A stretch of DNA of 64,000 nucleotides from positions 1,502,777 to 1,566,776 of the forward strand of contig NZ_CM001373.1 in assembly GCF_000236165.1 (NCBI RefSeq), in the 5' to 3' direction. The DNA is from Fluoribacter dumoffii NY 23. GTDB lineage: Bacteria; Pseudomonadota; Gammaproteobacteria; Legionellales; Legionellaceae. Positions 9,096 to 19,950 of this stretch are shown piece after piece (position 1 is the first letter of the stretch; each line of letters begins with the position of its first letter). Below the pieces are notes generated by a model. That model was given only the letters and a program-made list of their open reading frames with translations, was not told the origin of the DNA and did no database searches. Position numbers and translations under genes: made by a program.

Positions 9096-10046
9096 TCAAG
9101 CACGGCATATCTTCTCAAGACAACGTAAATAGTCACCTGCAATATCGAGTTTTGTTGCAGCTTCTATTTCCCGCAAACAGGTTGGACTAGTTACATTGAT
9201 TTCCGTTAAATAATCTCCAATGACATCAATGCCGACAAAATACAAGCCTTTAGCTATCAATGTAGGTTTTATTTGTTGACATATCCAACGATCTCTCTCA
9301 GTAATAGGGACTACTTCACCCCGCGCACCTGCAGCCAAATTACCCCGTAAGTCTCCTTCTGCAGGAATTCGGGCCAAAGCATAGGGAACGGGCTCGCCAT
9401 TAATTAATATAATGCGTTTGTCCCCGGTTTTTTTAATTTCCGGAATATAACGTTGGGCGATAATTGTTTGAGTTTGATTTTTAGTTAAAACTTCCAAAAT
9501 AACTGCCAAATTTTCACCGTGCTCCTCAACATGAAACACAGAGTTTCCGCCCATTCCTTCCAACGGCTTAAAAATGACTTGTTGATGCTCCATCCAAAAT
9601 GATTTCAACCGTTTCATATTGCGGGAGACAAGAGTAGTTGGGCAACATTGAGGGAAATTTAGGGTAAAAAATTTCTCATTGGCATCACGTAAACTTTGCG
9701 GTTTATTCGCAACAAGAACCCCTTCCCGTTCTGCAAGTTCCAGGATATAAGTGGTATAAATGTATTCAATATTAAAAGGAGGATCTTTGCGCATCAGAAT
9801 GATATCCAATTCGCTCAAAGGTTGTTCTTCCAGCATTTTAATTGTCGCCCAATCTTTACTGTGTAAATCGCCAATACGTAAATCATAAACCTGGGCGAAA
9901 GCGCGACCTTCTTTACAAAATAAATCATCCTGGGTAAACACAAAACAGGACCACCCCATTTCCTGCGCCCTTTTGATTAGGGCAAGTGATGTGTCTTTAT
10001 AAGGGATAAGTTGGGATAACGGATCGAGTAACACCCCAAGTTTCAT
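9096..10046 (-). CDS. gshB: Glutathione synthetase
   Basis: An ATP-grasp ligase joining gamma-glutamylcysteine to glycine in the last step of glutathione synthesis. The 316-residue protein matches proteobacterial GshB: MKLGVLLDPL start, LMRKDPPFN, an ATP-grasp loop in FKPLEGMGGNSVF, the GDKRIILINGEP block and C-terminal EINVTSPT. Its ATG overlaps the gshA stop (TAATG), and its GGAGGTG ribosome site lies inside the gshA tail. Translation is therefore coupled within a gshA-gshB operon. Confidence 0.97.
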   Translation of the reverse strand: MKLGVLLDPLSQLIPYKDTSLALIKRAQEMGWSCFVFTQDDLFCKEGRAFAQVYDLRIGDLHSKDWATIKMLEEQPLSELDIILMRKDPPFNIEYIYTTYILELAEREGVLVANKPQSLRDANEKFFTLNFPQCCPTTLVSRNMKRLKSFWMEHQQVIFKPLEGMGGNSVFHVEEHGENLAVILEVLTKNQTQTIIAQRYIPEIKKTGDKRIILINGEPVPYALARIPAEGDLRGNLAAGARGEVVPITERDRWICQQIKPTLIAKGLYFVGIDVIGDYLTEINVTSPTCLREIEAATKLDIAGDYLRCLEKICRA

Positions 10047-11341
10047 TACTCACCTCCAATAGCTGCGATTTCCCTTGCTGCCGCAAGAGCAGCCAATCGA
10101 GCAATGACCCCATAAACATAAAAGCGGTTTGGTTCATCTTCCTCGGTTAAGTCGTCACAGGGCATATTACAGGCTTGAGCAAAAGCCAGGGGCTCAAAGT
10201 GCATTCCGGGTGAGTTTAGATTCTCATCTATGCCCCGCTCTTTATGAACTCTGTAAAATCCTCCCACTACAAATTGGCCAATCATATAAACAACAGGCTC
10301 GGCAACAGAACCATTGGGCATGGTTTCAAAGGTGTATACCCCTTCCTGGATAATTACCCTGTCTACTTTACGCCCCCCCTTGCTGGTAGACATTCTTGTT
10401 CGTTGTTTCCTATTTAATTGGCGCACTTCTTCTGCCTCATGTACCATCATAACACTCATGCCATAGGTACCATTATCTGCTTTAATTACCACAAAGGGTT
10501 TCTCTTTTATCCCATAAGTCGCATATTTGTCGCTCATTAAGGTGAGAATTTTATCAACTTCGATGGCGAGCCGATCGATCCCCTCCTGTGCCATAAAATC
10601 GATACCTTCCAATGCACTGAAATAAGGATTGATCAACCAGGAATCCATACCAACAAATTCAGCAAACTCTGTAGCAACTTCTTCATAGAAATTAAAATGG
10701 CTGGATTTTAATCGTGAAAACCAACCTAATTGTGCTGTGGGCCTGATTTTTTGTTTTATGCCTTGCAAAATCTCGGGAATTCCCTGGGACAAATCATTAT
10801 TCAACATGAGGAAACAGGGATTAAAGTTCATCAATCCTACCCGATCCCCCTGACGCTCAATGGGTTCTAACAATAGGCTGTCCCCGTCTTCAAGAATAAC
10901 CTCTGTGGGTTCTTTAATCTCAGGGTCCAAACTCCCAATACGCACGACAAATCCAGCTTTTACAAAAATAGTTCGCAATACACTGAGACTTTGTAAGTAG
11001 AATTTGTTACGGGTATGGCTTTCAGGAACAAGTAAAATTCGGGTACAGTCGGGAACATAGTCAATCAATACTGATTGCGCTGCCTGAATACACAACGGAA
11101 GAAACTCTGGATTCAAGTTATTGAACCCGGCTGGAAACAGATTAGTGTCTACGGGGGCCAATTTAAATCCCGCATGTCGTAAATCAACCGAAGAAGTCAG
11201 TGGCGGCGGTGTTTCTTTCCATTGATGTCTAAACCAGGCTTCAATAGCAGCAATTTGGTTTAAAACAATTTTCTCCACATGAAACAATGGTCCAGAATGT
11301 GCTGTGGTCAAATGCGGAACAGGTATTTCATGAACATTCAT
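10046..11341 (-). CDS. gshA: Glutamate-cysteine ligase, proteobacterial type
   Basis: Makes gamma-glutamylcysteine, the first step of glutathione synthesis. The protein belongs to the GshA family found with gshB in proteobacteria such as Acidithiobacillus, not to the E. coli GshA family. Visible blocks are DLRHAGFKLAPVDTNLFPAGFNNL, MSDKYATYGI, VIKADNGTYGMSVM and GGFYRVH. I start at the ATG at 11341 (MNVHEIPVPH, 431 residues), preceded by AAGAGAA. The 23 upstream in-frame codons are Ser/Lys-rich and unlikely to be translated. First gene of the operon. Confidence 0.93.
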   Translation of the reverse strand: MNVHEIPVPHLTTAHSGPLFHVEKIVLNQIAAIEAWFRHQWKETPPPLTSSVDLRHAGFKLAPVDTNLFPAGFNNLNPEFLPLCIQAAQSVLIDYVPDCTRILLVPESHTRNKFYLQSLSVLRTIFVKAGFVVRIGSLDPEIKEPTEVILEDGDSLLLEPIERQGDRVGLMNFNPCFLMLNNDLSQGIPEILQGIKQKIRPTAQLGWFSRLKSSHFNFYEEVATEFAEFVGMDSWLINPYFSALEGIDFMAQEGIDRLAIEVDKILTLMSDKYATYGIKEKPFVVIKADNGTYGMSVMMVHEAEEVRQLNRKQRTRMSTSKGGRKVDRVIIQEGVYTFETMPNGSVAEPVVYMIGQFVVGGFYRVHKERGIDENLNSPGMHFEPLAFAQACNMPCDDLTEEDEPNRFYVYGVIARLAALAAAREIAAIGGE

Positions 11342-11548
11342 GCTAATTCTCTTTTTATTTTTTTTCGATGATGTTACCGAGGTTAACACAGAAATAAAAG
11401 ATCTTGGCAATTTTCTGTTATTATATTTGCACGTCAGATTTTATCTTTTTGAGACATCCTATATATTACACGTGTTGTTACCAAGAAGTGAGGGTACTAG
11501 GCGTTAAAGTTAACAAAAGATTGATTAACCAATTAAAGGAATTTCTTC

Positions 11549-11830
11549 ATGATCAATGAGTTAGTAAAACAATTTTCCACACAGATACAAACTTTTTTAC
11601 TTATCATGACCCTTATTAATGGCATCCTCCATTTGATTTTTGCTGGTGCTGTAGCCCATGATGCCGGCAATATGAACCAAACCGGACAAAAAACTGTTTT
11701 GGTTTCTGCAGCTACCTGGGCATTTGCCACCTTAATCGGAGGTGTTTTCACAGCTACAATTTATTGGCTGCTGCACCACTCTACATTGACACGACCCATA
11801 GTGAGAGAAATTCGTTATGATCAACCCTAA
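11549..11830 (+). CDS. Small two-helix inner-membrane protein
   Basis: A 93-residue protein with two predicted membrane segments (about 17-38 and 52-74, separated by a polar loop HDAGNMNQTGQK) and a short basic tail. AAAGGAA lies upstream of the ATG. It overlaps the following rhodanese gene by 14 nt, so the two are translationally linked. I do not recognise the family; the pairing suggests a membrane partner for sulfur or redox chemistry, which is only an inference. Confidence 0.75.
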   Translation: MINELVKQFSTQIQTFLLIMTLINGILHLIFAGAVAHDAGNMNQTGQKTVLVSAATWAFATLIGGVFTATIYWLLHHSTLTRPIVREIRYDQP

Positions 11831-12176
11831 TATTAAAACCATTGATGTACATCAACTAAAAAAATTGATGGAGACTAATCCAAATCTTTGCCTAATTGAT
11901 GTGAGAGAATTGGAGGAGTGGCAAGAGTTTCATATATCTGGAGCATTGCATATACCTAAAGACTTCATCGGTTCATCTATTGAAACCCGAATTCCCAATA
12001 AAAATCTTCCTATCTATTTACATTGCAAGGGAGGAGTAAGATCCTTGTTTGCGGCCCAAGTCTTGTTGGATTTAGGGTACCAGGAGGTTTATTCGGTAAA
12101 TGGCGGGATTATGGATTGGGCTGTTTCTGGTTATCCCATAGAACAAGCCCAAAAAATATCGGAACCGCAAATATAA
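11817..12176 (+). CDS. Single-domain rhodanese-like protein
   Basis: A 119-residue cytoplasmic rhodanese domain. It shows the CH2A-like block LIDVRELEEWQEFHISGALHIP and an active-site loop H69-C70-K-G-G-V-R-S, with the sulfur-carrying Cys70 present. Such proteins accept and donate sulfane sulfur; the partner here is unknown. The gene starts inside the upstream membrane-protein gene (14-nt overlap). A hairpin at 12195 follows. Confidence 0.92.
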   Translation: MINPNIKTIDVHQLKKLMETNPNLCLIDVRELEEWQEFHISGALHIPKDFIGSSIETRIPNKNLPIYLHCKGGVRSLFAAQVLLDLGYQEVYSVNGGIMDWAVSGYPIEQAQKISEPQI

Positions 12177-12194
12177 TCAATCTATTTGTAATAG

Positions 12195-12239
12195 AGCGCA
12201 GCAAAACAAAGGTTGGGAACCTCTTGGTTCTGCTGCGCT
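12195..12239. terminator. Hairpin between convergent genes
   Basis: AGCGCAGCA (12195-12203) pairs with TGCTGCGCT (12231-12239). A nested AGGTT/AACCT stem sits in the loop. It separates the rhodanese gene from a convergent orphan gene, so it probably ends both transcripts. The right arm (GGTTCTGCTGCGC) resembles the repeat arm at 3352. Confidence 0.6.
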
Positions 12240-12257
12240 AATTTACTCAATACACTG

Positions 12258-12959
12258 CTAGATGCATTGGATTGAAATTGACTCATTAACATTGCTCTCA
12301 GCAGGAGATTCGGTTGTTGGAATAATGGGAGCTGATGAAAATAAGCCCAGGCGATTTGTATTCTTAAGTTGTTGTTCTTTTGCTTTTTCAATCTGTTCCA
12401 GCTCAAGTTTGGCTATCTTTCCAACTAAATCCTGCAGGACTACTTCTACCTTATAACCCCTTATTCTTTTAGTGGAGAACGCTTGTTTCTCAGAATCCAA
12501 ATAACCTTTAACGGGATTTGCATCTACAAAAACATGTGCATTCATAAAAACGCTTAATGCCTTATACATTTCGAATAAATCTTTAGAGTCGGGAAAATTA
12601 TCCATATTAAGATTAAGGGATGTAGTTAATGCATTATATAAAGTACTGTTCTCGGGAGATAAAAAGAATGAAGTGATTGTTCCTTGATAACTTTGGAAAA
12701 TTTCCGCCCTAATATAGAAAGCTGCCGCATTGAGTACACATTCTTTTTCTGCTTTTTTTTGATCACCATATTTATCAAGGCAAGCCAGTACTTTAAGTAG
12801 GTATTTACATTGAATTGCACGTTTAGGATGACTAACAGAAAGATCTTTTAAAGCCTTTGGTAAATTTTTCTCATCCAAATCGTGACTTTTTAGTTCAGTT
12901 GCAATACTTTCCCTGATGTATTTTGATAATGTATCATATTCCACATACTTAAAACCCAT
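12258..12959 (-). CDS. Orphan cytoplasmic protein, possible effector
   Basis: A 233-residue protein I do not recognise. It is mainly helical, with no signal peptide or membrane segment, Lys/Glu-rich in the middle (LEQIEKAKEQQL) and ending in a low-complexity Ser/Pro/Glu tail (TTESPAESNVNESISIQ). AAGGAG is well placed before the ATG at 12959. Its short acidic-polar C-terminus is the kind of tail seen on Dot/Icm substrates, but this is suggestive only. Confidence 0.7.
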   Translation of the reverse strand: MGFKYVEYDTLSKYIRESIATELKSHDLDEKNLPKALKDLSVSHPKRAIQCKYLLKVLACLDKYGDQKKAEKECVLNAAAFYIRAEIFQSYQGTITSFFLSPENSTLYNALTTSLNLNMDNFPDSKDLFEMYKALSVFMNAHVFVDANPVKGYLDSEKQAFSTKRIRGYKVEVVLQDLVGKIAKLELEQIEKAKEQQLKNTNRLGLFSSAPIIPTTESPAESNVNESISIQCI

Positions 12960-13281
12960 TTCTGTTCTCCTTAAACTCCATGAATCGGGATTAGTAAAAT
13001 GTTCTCCAAGCGGAGTTTAAACTAATTCATAATACCAGTCATGCATTTTCTTTTTACTCCTTAATTAATTTTTATCTCGAAAAGTCAATAAGATAGCAAT
13101 ATTTTGTCGCGACGATCCAAGGAAAAGTAAGAAAATTATTTCAAGATTCTGGCAATGAATTTTTCAATTAATTAAAAACTTTGCCGCATTAAATGAATGA
13201 ATTAGGTAACAGATCACCTTTTTGATTGCATTTTTAAGTACTGTTGATTAAGTTAAACCTTTCGGCGGCAAAAGGTAAGTT
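12960..13281. other. Divergent intergenic region
   Basis: This 322-bp AT-rich gap lies between an orphan minus-strand gene and a plus-strand phosphatase gene, and must hold promoters for both. An inverted repeat AAACTCC (12972-12978) / GGAGTTT lies near 13013-13019. No gene with a ribosome site was found, and I see no convincing PmrA or CpxR box. Confidence 0.5.
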
Positions 13282-14901
13282 ATGAAAAAATACATCTACT
13301 CCACTCTTCTTGCTCTGTGCTTTTTAAATGCCCATGCGCAGATCAATCAACCTAAATTGGTTGTGCAATTGGTAATCGATCAGTTACGTGGTGATTTAAT
13401 TTTCCAACATCAGCAACAATTTGGCAACGGAGGGTTTAATTATGTTTTAAACCATGCGATTGATTATCACAATACCCATCATCCCCATGCCAATACCACC
13501 ACCTGTGCCGGGCATGCAACGGTTGCCACTGGCAGTTTTCCAGCCTTGCATGGAGTGGTAAATAATGAGTGGTACGACCGGAAAACTCATCAAATAGTTT
13601 ATTGCATGGAAGATTTGGAAACCAAAATACTAAAAACACCTCATAGTCATGTCGATATTCCAGGGCGTTCCCCTAAAAATTTGTATGCCACGACCTTAAG
13701 CGATGAAATTATAATTGCCCGAAAAGGACGGGTATTTGGAGTATCCCTAAAAGATCGCTCCGCCATTACCCTGGCGGGCCATGCAGGTAAAGCCTTTTGG
13801 TTTGATACGACTAATGGTGGTTTTATTACCAGTACCTATTACTATTCTAAATACCCGCAATGGGTTGAAAACTGGAATAAAAATTACCATCCAAAAGACT
13901 ACGAATGGAAACTTGGCCGTCCCCAAGTTGAGTATCAAAATGCCCAGTCACCAGTTTTTTCCCATCAAGATGAATTTTTTGGACAAACCTTCCCTCATCA
14001 TATTACGCAATCTCCAACACCTGAGTATTTTAAATCGCTGTCTCGAACTCCCAAGGCAGATCAATTAACTGCAGATTTTGCAGAACAACTTTTGGTTGAA
14101 GAACATTTAGGGCAAACGGCTGGAAAAACAGATTATCTGGGCATCAGTTTCTCCGCTGTTGATGCCATTGGCCATCAATTCGGTCCCCATAGCCTCGAAG
14201 CAGAAGATAACTTATTGGAATTGGACAAAACACTGACACATCTTTTTGCTGCAATTGACAAACAAGTAGGTCTAAATAATACCCTCATCGTACTCACTGC
14301 AGATCATGGGGTACATGATGGTCAAAACTATCTCAATGCGCTCCATATGGACGAAGTTACCCCCATGGATATTCCGCAAATGGAGCAATACCTGCGCACG
14401 GTACTTAAAAAACAACATAAACTCCCAGAACAAGCCTTAGTGTCCCTCATACCACCCTACATCTATCTTGATCATAAAATAATTAATGAACATCATCTGG
14501 AGGCAGAGCAGGTGAAACTATCTTTGGTACAGGCTTTAACCCTAAAGCCTGGTATCTTCAAAGCCTATGCCCTACCCCTTACAGGAATTGAAAAAGATTG
14601 GCTTAGCACCAAAGTCAACATGATGTTTTTTCCCGAGCGCTCCGGAGATATTTATCTTATACAACCGCCAAACCAATCCTATGGGTTAAAGGGTAAGGAG
14701 CGGGTTGCCCATGGCAGTCCATGGCAATATGACAGCTATGTTCCCCTGCTCTTTGTTCATCCTGCTTTTAAAGCCCAGCGCATTTTTCGGCCGACTTATA
14801 CAACGGATATTGCACCCACTTTGTCCGCAGTGCTGGGGATAAAAAATCCGGCTGCAGCTGTTGGTCAGCCCTTGAAAGAGGTGGTATCTTCCTTTAATTA
14901 A
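13282..14901 (+). CDS. Secreted alkaline-phosphatase-superfamily phosphomonoesterase/phosphodiesterase
   Basis: A 539-residue exported metalloenzyme of the alkaline phosphatase superfamily, closest in layout to PafA-type enzymes. A signal peptide (1-20, cut after AHAQ) is followed by LVIDQLRGD with a metal Asp. A nucleophile region NTTTCAGHATVATG (71-84) offers a Thr nucleophile. DAIGHQFGPH holds Asp and two His metal ligands, TADHG supplies another Asp-His pair, and HGSPW near 475 gives the last His. The role is probably phosphate release from organic phosphates in the periplasm or outside. Monocistronic, with a clear terminator at 14916. Confidence 0.88.
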   Translation: MKKYIYSTLLALCFLNAHAQINQPKLVVQLVIDQLRGDLIFQHQQQFGNGGFNYVLNHAIDYHNTHHPHANTTTCAGHATVATGSFPALHGVVNNEWYDRKTHQIVYCMEDLETKILKTPHSHVDIPGRSPKNLYATTLSDEIIIARKGRVFGVSLKDRSAITLAGHAGKAFWFDTTNGGFITSTYYYSKYPQWVENWNKNYHPKDYEWKLGRPQVEYQNAQSPVFSHQDEFFGQTFPHHITQSPTPEYFKSLSRTPKADQLTADFAEQLLVEEHLGQTAGKTDYLGISFSAVDAIGHQFGPHSLEAEDNLLELDKTLTHLFAAIDKQVGLNNTLIVLTADHGVHDGQNYLNALHMDEVTPMDIPQMEQYLRTVLKKQHKLPEQALVSLIPPYIYLDHKIINEHHLEAEQVKLSLVQALTLKPGIFKAYALPLTGIEKDWLSTKVNMMFFPERSGDIYLIQPPNQSYGLKGKERVAHGSPWQYDSYVPLLFVHPAFKAQRIFRPTYTTDIAPTLSAVLGIKNPAAAVGQPLKEVVSSFN

Positions 14902-14915
14902 AAAACCTGCTTGAT

Positions 14916-14955
14916 GCGAAACCGTCTAGTAATAAAACTAAGGGTTTCGCTTTTT
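14916..14955 (+). terminator. Rho-independent terminator
   Basis: GCGAAACC (14916-14923) pairs with GGTTTCGC (14943-14950), followed by TTTTT. It lies 14 nt after the stop of the phosphatase gene. Confidence 0.85.
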
Positions 14956-15129
14956 CCTCCTGCTTATTTATTTCCATAATGAACTGTGAAATCAACTAAA
15001 CTTATATTAAATGAAATTAGGTGTCTCGCCCCCTAAAAACCAGGCAGTTAAAGACGCAAATCCTAATTAAAGATTGAATTTAACTCAAAAAACCTTTACT
15101 ATTTGCACGAAATTTCTAGCGATATCATC

Positions 15130-15762
15130 ATGAACAAACAAGCGATTATTATTGGGATTTCAGGCCCTTCTGCATCAGGTAAAAGTCTTTTGGCAAATAC
15201 TATTGTTAATGAGCTTGGCTCAGAACAAGTAGTAGTAATTTCTGAAGATGCTTACTATAAAGACAATGGCCATTTGCCATTTCCTGAACGAGAGAAAATT
15301 AATTACGATCATCCCGATTCTTTTGATCATGCCTTGCTTTGCGAGCATTTAAGACAATTAAGAGACGGCAGATCTGTAGAGATTCCAATTTATTCTCATT
15401 CCAAGCATATGCGCTTACCTGAAACCCGAACTGTCGGCCAACATGCCATTATTATTCTTGAAGGTATATTGCTTTTCAGCGATAAAGAATTAAGAGAAAT
15501 AATGGATATTCGAATTTTTATGTCTACTCCTCTAGATGTGTGTTTAACCCGCCGTTTAAAAAGAGATGTAGTTGAACGGCATCGAACTTTTGAATCGGTA
15601 GTCCATCAATATGAAACCACTGTACGTCCGATGTACTTACAGTTTATTGAGCCTTCCAGTCGTTATGCAGATATCATTGTTCCTCGCGGGGGAGAAAACC
15701 GGATTGCTATTGAGATGATTCAAGCCAAAATGCGCGAATTATTAGCATTACACACTAATTAA
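15130..15762 (+). CDS. udk: Uridine kinase family protein
   Basis: A P-loop kinase phosphorylating uridine/cytidine to UMP/CMP in pyrimidine salvage. The 210-residue product has Walker A GPSASGKS near the N-terminus, SEDAYYKD (substrate Asp/Tyr), the NYDHPDSFD block, PIYSHSKHMR and a lid RRLKRDVVERHR. These match the Udk/phosphoribulokinase family. I choose the ATG at 15130 (MNKQAIIIGISG) over an in-frame TTG 27 nt upstream; neither has a strong ribosome site. The same fold includes other kinases, so the substrate is inferred. Confidence 0.85.
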   Translation: MNKQAIIIGISGPSASGKSLLANTIVNELGSEQVVVISEDAYYKDNGHLPFPEREKINYDHPDSFDHALLCEHLRQLRDGRSVEIPIYSHSKHMRLPETRTVGQHAIIILEGILLFSDKELREIMDIRIFMSTPLDVCLTRRLKRDVVERHRTFESVVHQYETTVRPMYLQFIEPSSRYADIIVPRGGENRIAIEMIQAKMRELLALHTN

Positions 15763-15767
15763 TATCG

Positions 15768-15900
15768 GTTCGACAAGAATTTTACCATTTTTCATGTCGA
15801 GCTTATTTATTTAAGCTGGATCCCGTATAAATGCGATGCATTTTTAGGGATAACATTCGTTTAACGACATAAAAGACTCCAAACTCCTTTTATGTCGAAC
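15768..15900. promoter_or_regulatory. Cluster of TTCGACA/TGTCGAA inverted repeats upstream of fabI
   Basis: TCGACA/TGTCGA (about 15769-15798) is followed by a perfect 11-bp stem CGACATAAAAG (15865-15875) and CTTTTATGTCG (15887-15897) around an 11-nt loop, ending 29 nt before the fabI start. It could terminate udk, act as an operator, or form a leader structure for fabI. The function is inferred from position only. Confidence 0.45.
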
Positions 15901-15926
15901 TCATGTTAATTATTGAGGAGAACATG

Positions 15927-16715
15927 ATGGGATTTTTAGCAGGTAAAAAAGCACTTATTATTGGTCTGGCCAGCAATCGCTCAATTGCTTATGGCATTGC
16001 CAAAGCATTCCATGAGCAAGGTGCTGAATTGGCATTTACTTATCAAAATGAACGATTGCAAGAGCGGGTTGAATCAATGGCGGCTGAATTCAATTCTTCA
16101 TTAACCTTTCCTTGTGATGTAGCCCACGATGAAGAAATCAAAACCCTTTTTACCAATCTTCGCAAACACTGGGATCATTTGGATATTTTAATTCATTCCG
16201 TGGCTTATGCCCCCGCAGATCAAATTAGTGGCGACTTTGTAGAATCCTGCACTCGCGAGGGATTTAGAATCGCTCATGATATCAGTGCTTACAGTTTGAT
16301 AGGCCTCGCTCAAGCTGCTTTGCCTATGATGGAAGGTACTGAAGGTTCTCTTTTAACTCTATCTTATTATGGCGCAGAAAAAGCAGTTCCAAACTATAAT
16401 GTGATGGGCGTTGCGAAGGCAAGCCTCGAAGCTTCTGTACGTTATTTAGCTGCAAGTTTGGGCCAAAAAGGTATTCGAATTAATGCCATTTCCGCAGGAC
16501 CAATTAAAACGCTTGCTGCTGCGGGGATTAAAGATTTTCGTAAAATCCAAAGTGCTTATGCAAACATCACCCCCTTAAAAAGAAATGTGACTATTGAAGA
16601 AGTTGGTAATACTGCAGCATTCTTATGTTCCAAGCTTGCCTCTGGCATTACCGGTGAAGTAGTGCATGTAGATGCTGGCTATCATGCCGTATCCACCATG
16701 AGCGAAATAAGTTAG
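15927..16715 (+). CDS. fabI: Enoyl-[acyl-carrier-protein] reductase [NADH]
   Basis: Catalyses the last reduction of each fatty-acid elongation cycle. With the start at 15927 ([13 protein letters not shown]) it has 262 residues, equal to E. coli FabI. GAGGAG is 6 nt upstream of this ATG and only 3 nt from the ATG just before it. Visible features are the NAD motif [42 protein letters not shown] with the catalytic Tyr-x6-Lys pair (YNVMGVAK), and [13 protein letters not shown]. FabI is the triclosan target. Monocistronic. Confidence 0.96.
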   Translation: MGFLAGKKALIIGLASNRSIAYGIAKAFHEQGAELAFTYQNERLQERVESMAAEFNSSLTFPCDVAHDEEIKTLFTNLRKHWDHLDILIHSVAYAPADQISGDFVESCTREGFRIAHDISAYSLIGLAQAALPMMEGTEGSLLTLSYYGAEKAVPNYNVMGVAKASLEASVRYLAASLGQKGIRINAISAGPIKTLAAAGIKDFRKIQSAYANITPLKRNVTIEEVGNTAAFLCSKLASGITGEVVHVDAGYHAVSTMSEIS

Positions 16716-16729
16716 TTTGATGCATTACC

Positions 16730-16752
16730 CACCTCTCCTTTATGGGGAGGTG
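16730..16752. terminator. Hairpin after fabI
   Basis: CACCTCTCC (16730-16738) pairs with GGGGAGGTG (16744-16752) with one T-G pair, 14 nt after the fabI stop. A related CCCACTTCCA/TGGAGGTGGG hairpin follows the protease gene at 23784. No strong T-run. Confidence 0.55.
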
Positions 16753-16841
16753 CTCCACTCCCTCAACTTTTATTTTTGAATTATTTTTAACTATTTCATT
16801 TTTCTAAGCTATTCTTATAAAAATCTCTAATAAAATTCATC

Positions 16842-16988
16842 ATGCATAAAATCACTCGAATATTTTCCAAAGATGATGAAGGGATTTATCTATTGCATTA
16901 TGTAATCAAAAAAGAAGATATAGGAAAAACCAATAGAGATAAATGTCTGCACAATTTGAAAAAGAGTGAGAAACTAAAGCCTGTATAA
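16842..16988 (+). CDS. Possible small protein, 48 residues
   Basis: An open frame from an ATG at 16842 to TAA at 16988 encodes a basic polar peptide (MHKITRIFSKDDEGIYLLHY...). There is no clear ribosome site and it ends 7 nt before a convergent small gene. The codon use looks protein-like and the tail is Lys-rich, but it could be chance. Low confidence. Confidence 0.3.
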   Translation: MHKITRIFSKDDEGIYLLHYVIKKEDIGKTNRDKCLHNLKKSEKLKPV

Positions 16989-16995
16989 ACAGGCA

Positions 16996-17259
16996 TTAGC
17001 GGGCTTTCGGAGCTTCTGGCTTATAATCTTCAGACTCGGCAGGTGTATCATTTGGATCTACTGTATTTTGCATACTCTTTATTTGTGCTGGTAAATGTAC
17101 AGGGCCAACCCTGGTATTAGTAAGAACGTCCATTTCACGTCCAGTATCATTGGGATCATGCTTAATATTCTCAATATCACGCAATTCTTCGAGCGTATCA
17201 ATAGGATCAATCTTTAAATTGTTTGCTTCCGCAATCTGATGCCATTTGGACTTTTTCAT
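16996..17259 (-). CDS. Small hypothetical protein with repeated PNDT motifs
   Basis: An 87-residue hydrophilic protein starting MKKSKWHQIAEANNLKID. The start at the ATG at 17259 is preferred over a TTG 12 nt upstream. It contains the motif (D)PNDT twice (HDPNDTGREM and VDPNDTPAES) and a proline/acid-rich tail, so it is probably largely disordered. No signal peptide. The family is not recognised. It lies downstream of kdsA on the same strand (80-nt gap) where eno often sits in other gammaproteobacteria. Confidence 0.6.
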   Translation of the reverse strand: MKKSKWHQIAEANNLKIDPIDTLEELRDIENIKHDPNDTGREMDVLTNTRVGPVHLPAQIKSMQNTVDPNDTPAESEDYKPEAPKAR

Positions 17260-17339
17260 AATAATTCTCAAAAACTTCTATAAGTATAGTTTAGCTCATC
17301 TATCAATCGCCAGTGGAGGAATAATAGAAAAAAGCGGAA

Positions 17340-18164
17340 TTATTCAATTTCCCCTGTATTTTTATATACAGCATCCAGAGCTTTTAAAGACTCAAGCAAA
17401 ACTTTCATTTTAGCTAAAGGCCAACTATTTGGGCCATCACTTAAGGCTTTATCTGGATCTGGATGGGTTTCCATAAACAAGCCTGAAATACCTGCTGCGA
17501 CTGCAGCCCGGGCAAGTACAGGAACAAACTCGCGTTGTCCTCCAGAAACCCCATTATTTCCGCCGGGTAATTGTACTGAATGCGTTGCATCATAAACCAC
17601 AGGACATCCTGTTTCGCGCATGATAGCTAATGAACGCATATCTGAAACCAAATTATTATACCCAAAACTTACGCCACGCTCACAAGCCATTATTTGTTCA
17701 TTGCCGCATGCTTTTGCTTTTGCAATGACATGTTTCATTTCCCAAGGAGCCAGAAATTGGCCTTTTTTAATATTAACCGGTTTATTCATCGATGCTACTT
17801 TTTGAATAAAATTGGTTTGTCTGCACAAAAAAGCAGGGGTTTGTAACACATCAACCACACTGGACACTTCCAATAAAGGTGTATCTTCATGGACGTCGGT
17901 TAAGACAGGAACGCCAACCTGGTTTTTCACCTTTTCCAGAATGGCCAACCCTTTTTCAAAGCCAGGTCCCCTATAACTGGAAATGGAAGAACGGTTTGCT
18001 TTATCAAAGGAAGATTTATATATAAAAGGAATTTGCAACTGGCTGCATAGTTCCTTTAAATATCCAGCTGTTTCCAATGCCAACTCTTCACTCTCGATAA
18101 CACAAGGTCCAGCAATTAAAAACAAGGGTTTATCGATACCTACTTCAAATCCACATAATTTCAT
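17340..18164 (-). CDS. kdsA: 3-deoxy-8-phosphooctulonate (KDO-8-P) synthase
   Basis: Condenses phosphoenolpyruvate with D-arabinose 5-phosphate to make KDO-8-P for lipopolysaccharide inner core. The 274-residue protein carries the family blocks [61 protein letters not shown] and DATHSVQ. Its ATG is 2 nt after the pyrG stop, with AAGGAAAAAA inside the pyrG tail, so it is translated from the same message. The pyrG-kdsA order is widely conserved in gammaproteobacteria. Confidence 0.97.
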   Translation of the reverse strand: MKLCGFEVGIDKPLFLIAGPCVIESEELALETAGYLKELCSQLQIPFIYKSSFDKANRSSISSYRGPGFEKGLAILEKVKNQVGVPVLTDVHEDTPLLEVSSVVDVLQTPAFLCRQTNFIQKVASMNKPVNIKKGQFLAPWEMKHVIAKAKACGNEQIMACERGVSFGYNNLVSDMRSLAIMRETGCPVVYDATHSVQLPGGNNGVSGGQREFVPVLARAAVAAGISGLFMETHPDPDKALSDGPNSWPLAKMKVLLESLKALDAVYKNTGEIE

Positions 18165-18166
18165 TT

Positions 18167-19816
<1,650 letters not shown>

Positions 19817-19950
19817 CTAATTTAGTACTGTTCAGTAGAGAAAAAGAAAATTGCTGCCTGGGTGAAGGCGTAAGCCATATTCAGGGTTTGCCATTCAGTA
19901 GATTTCCGGCTCTGTCTCGCTCACTCAGACTGCAATCAATCAAAAGACCA

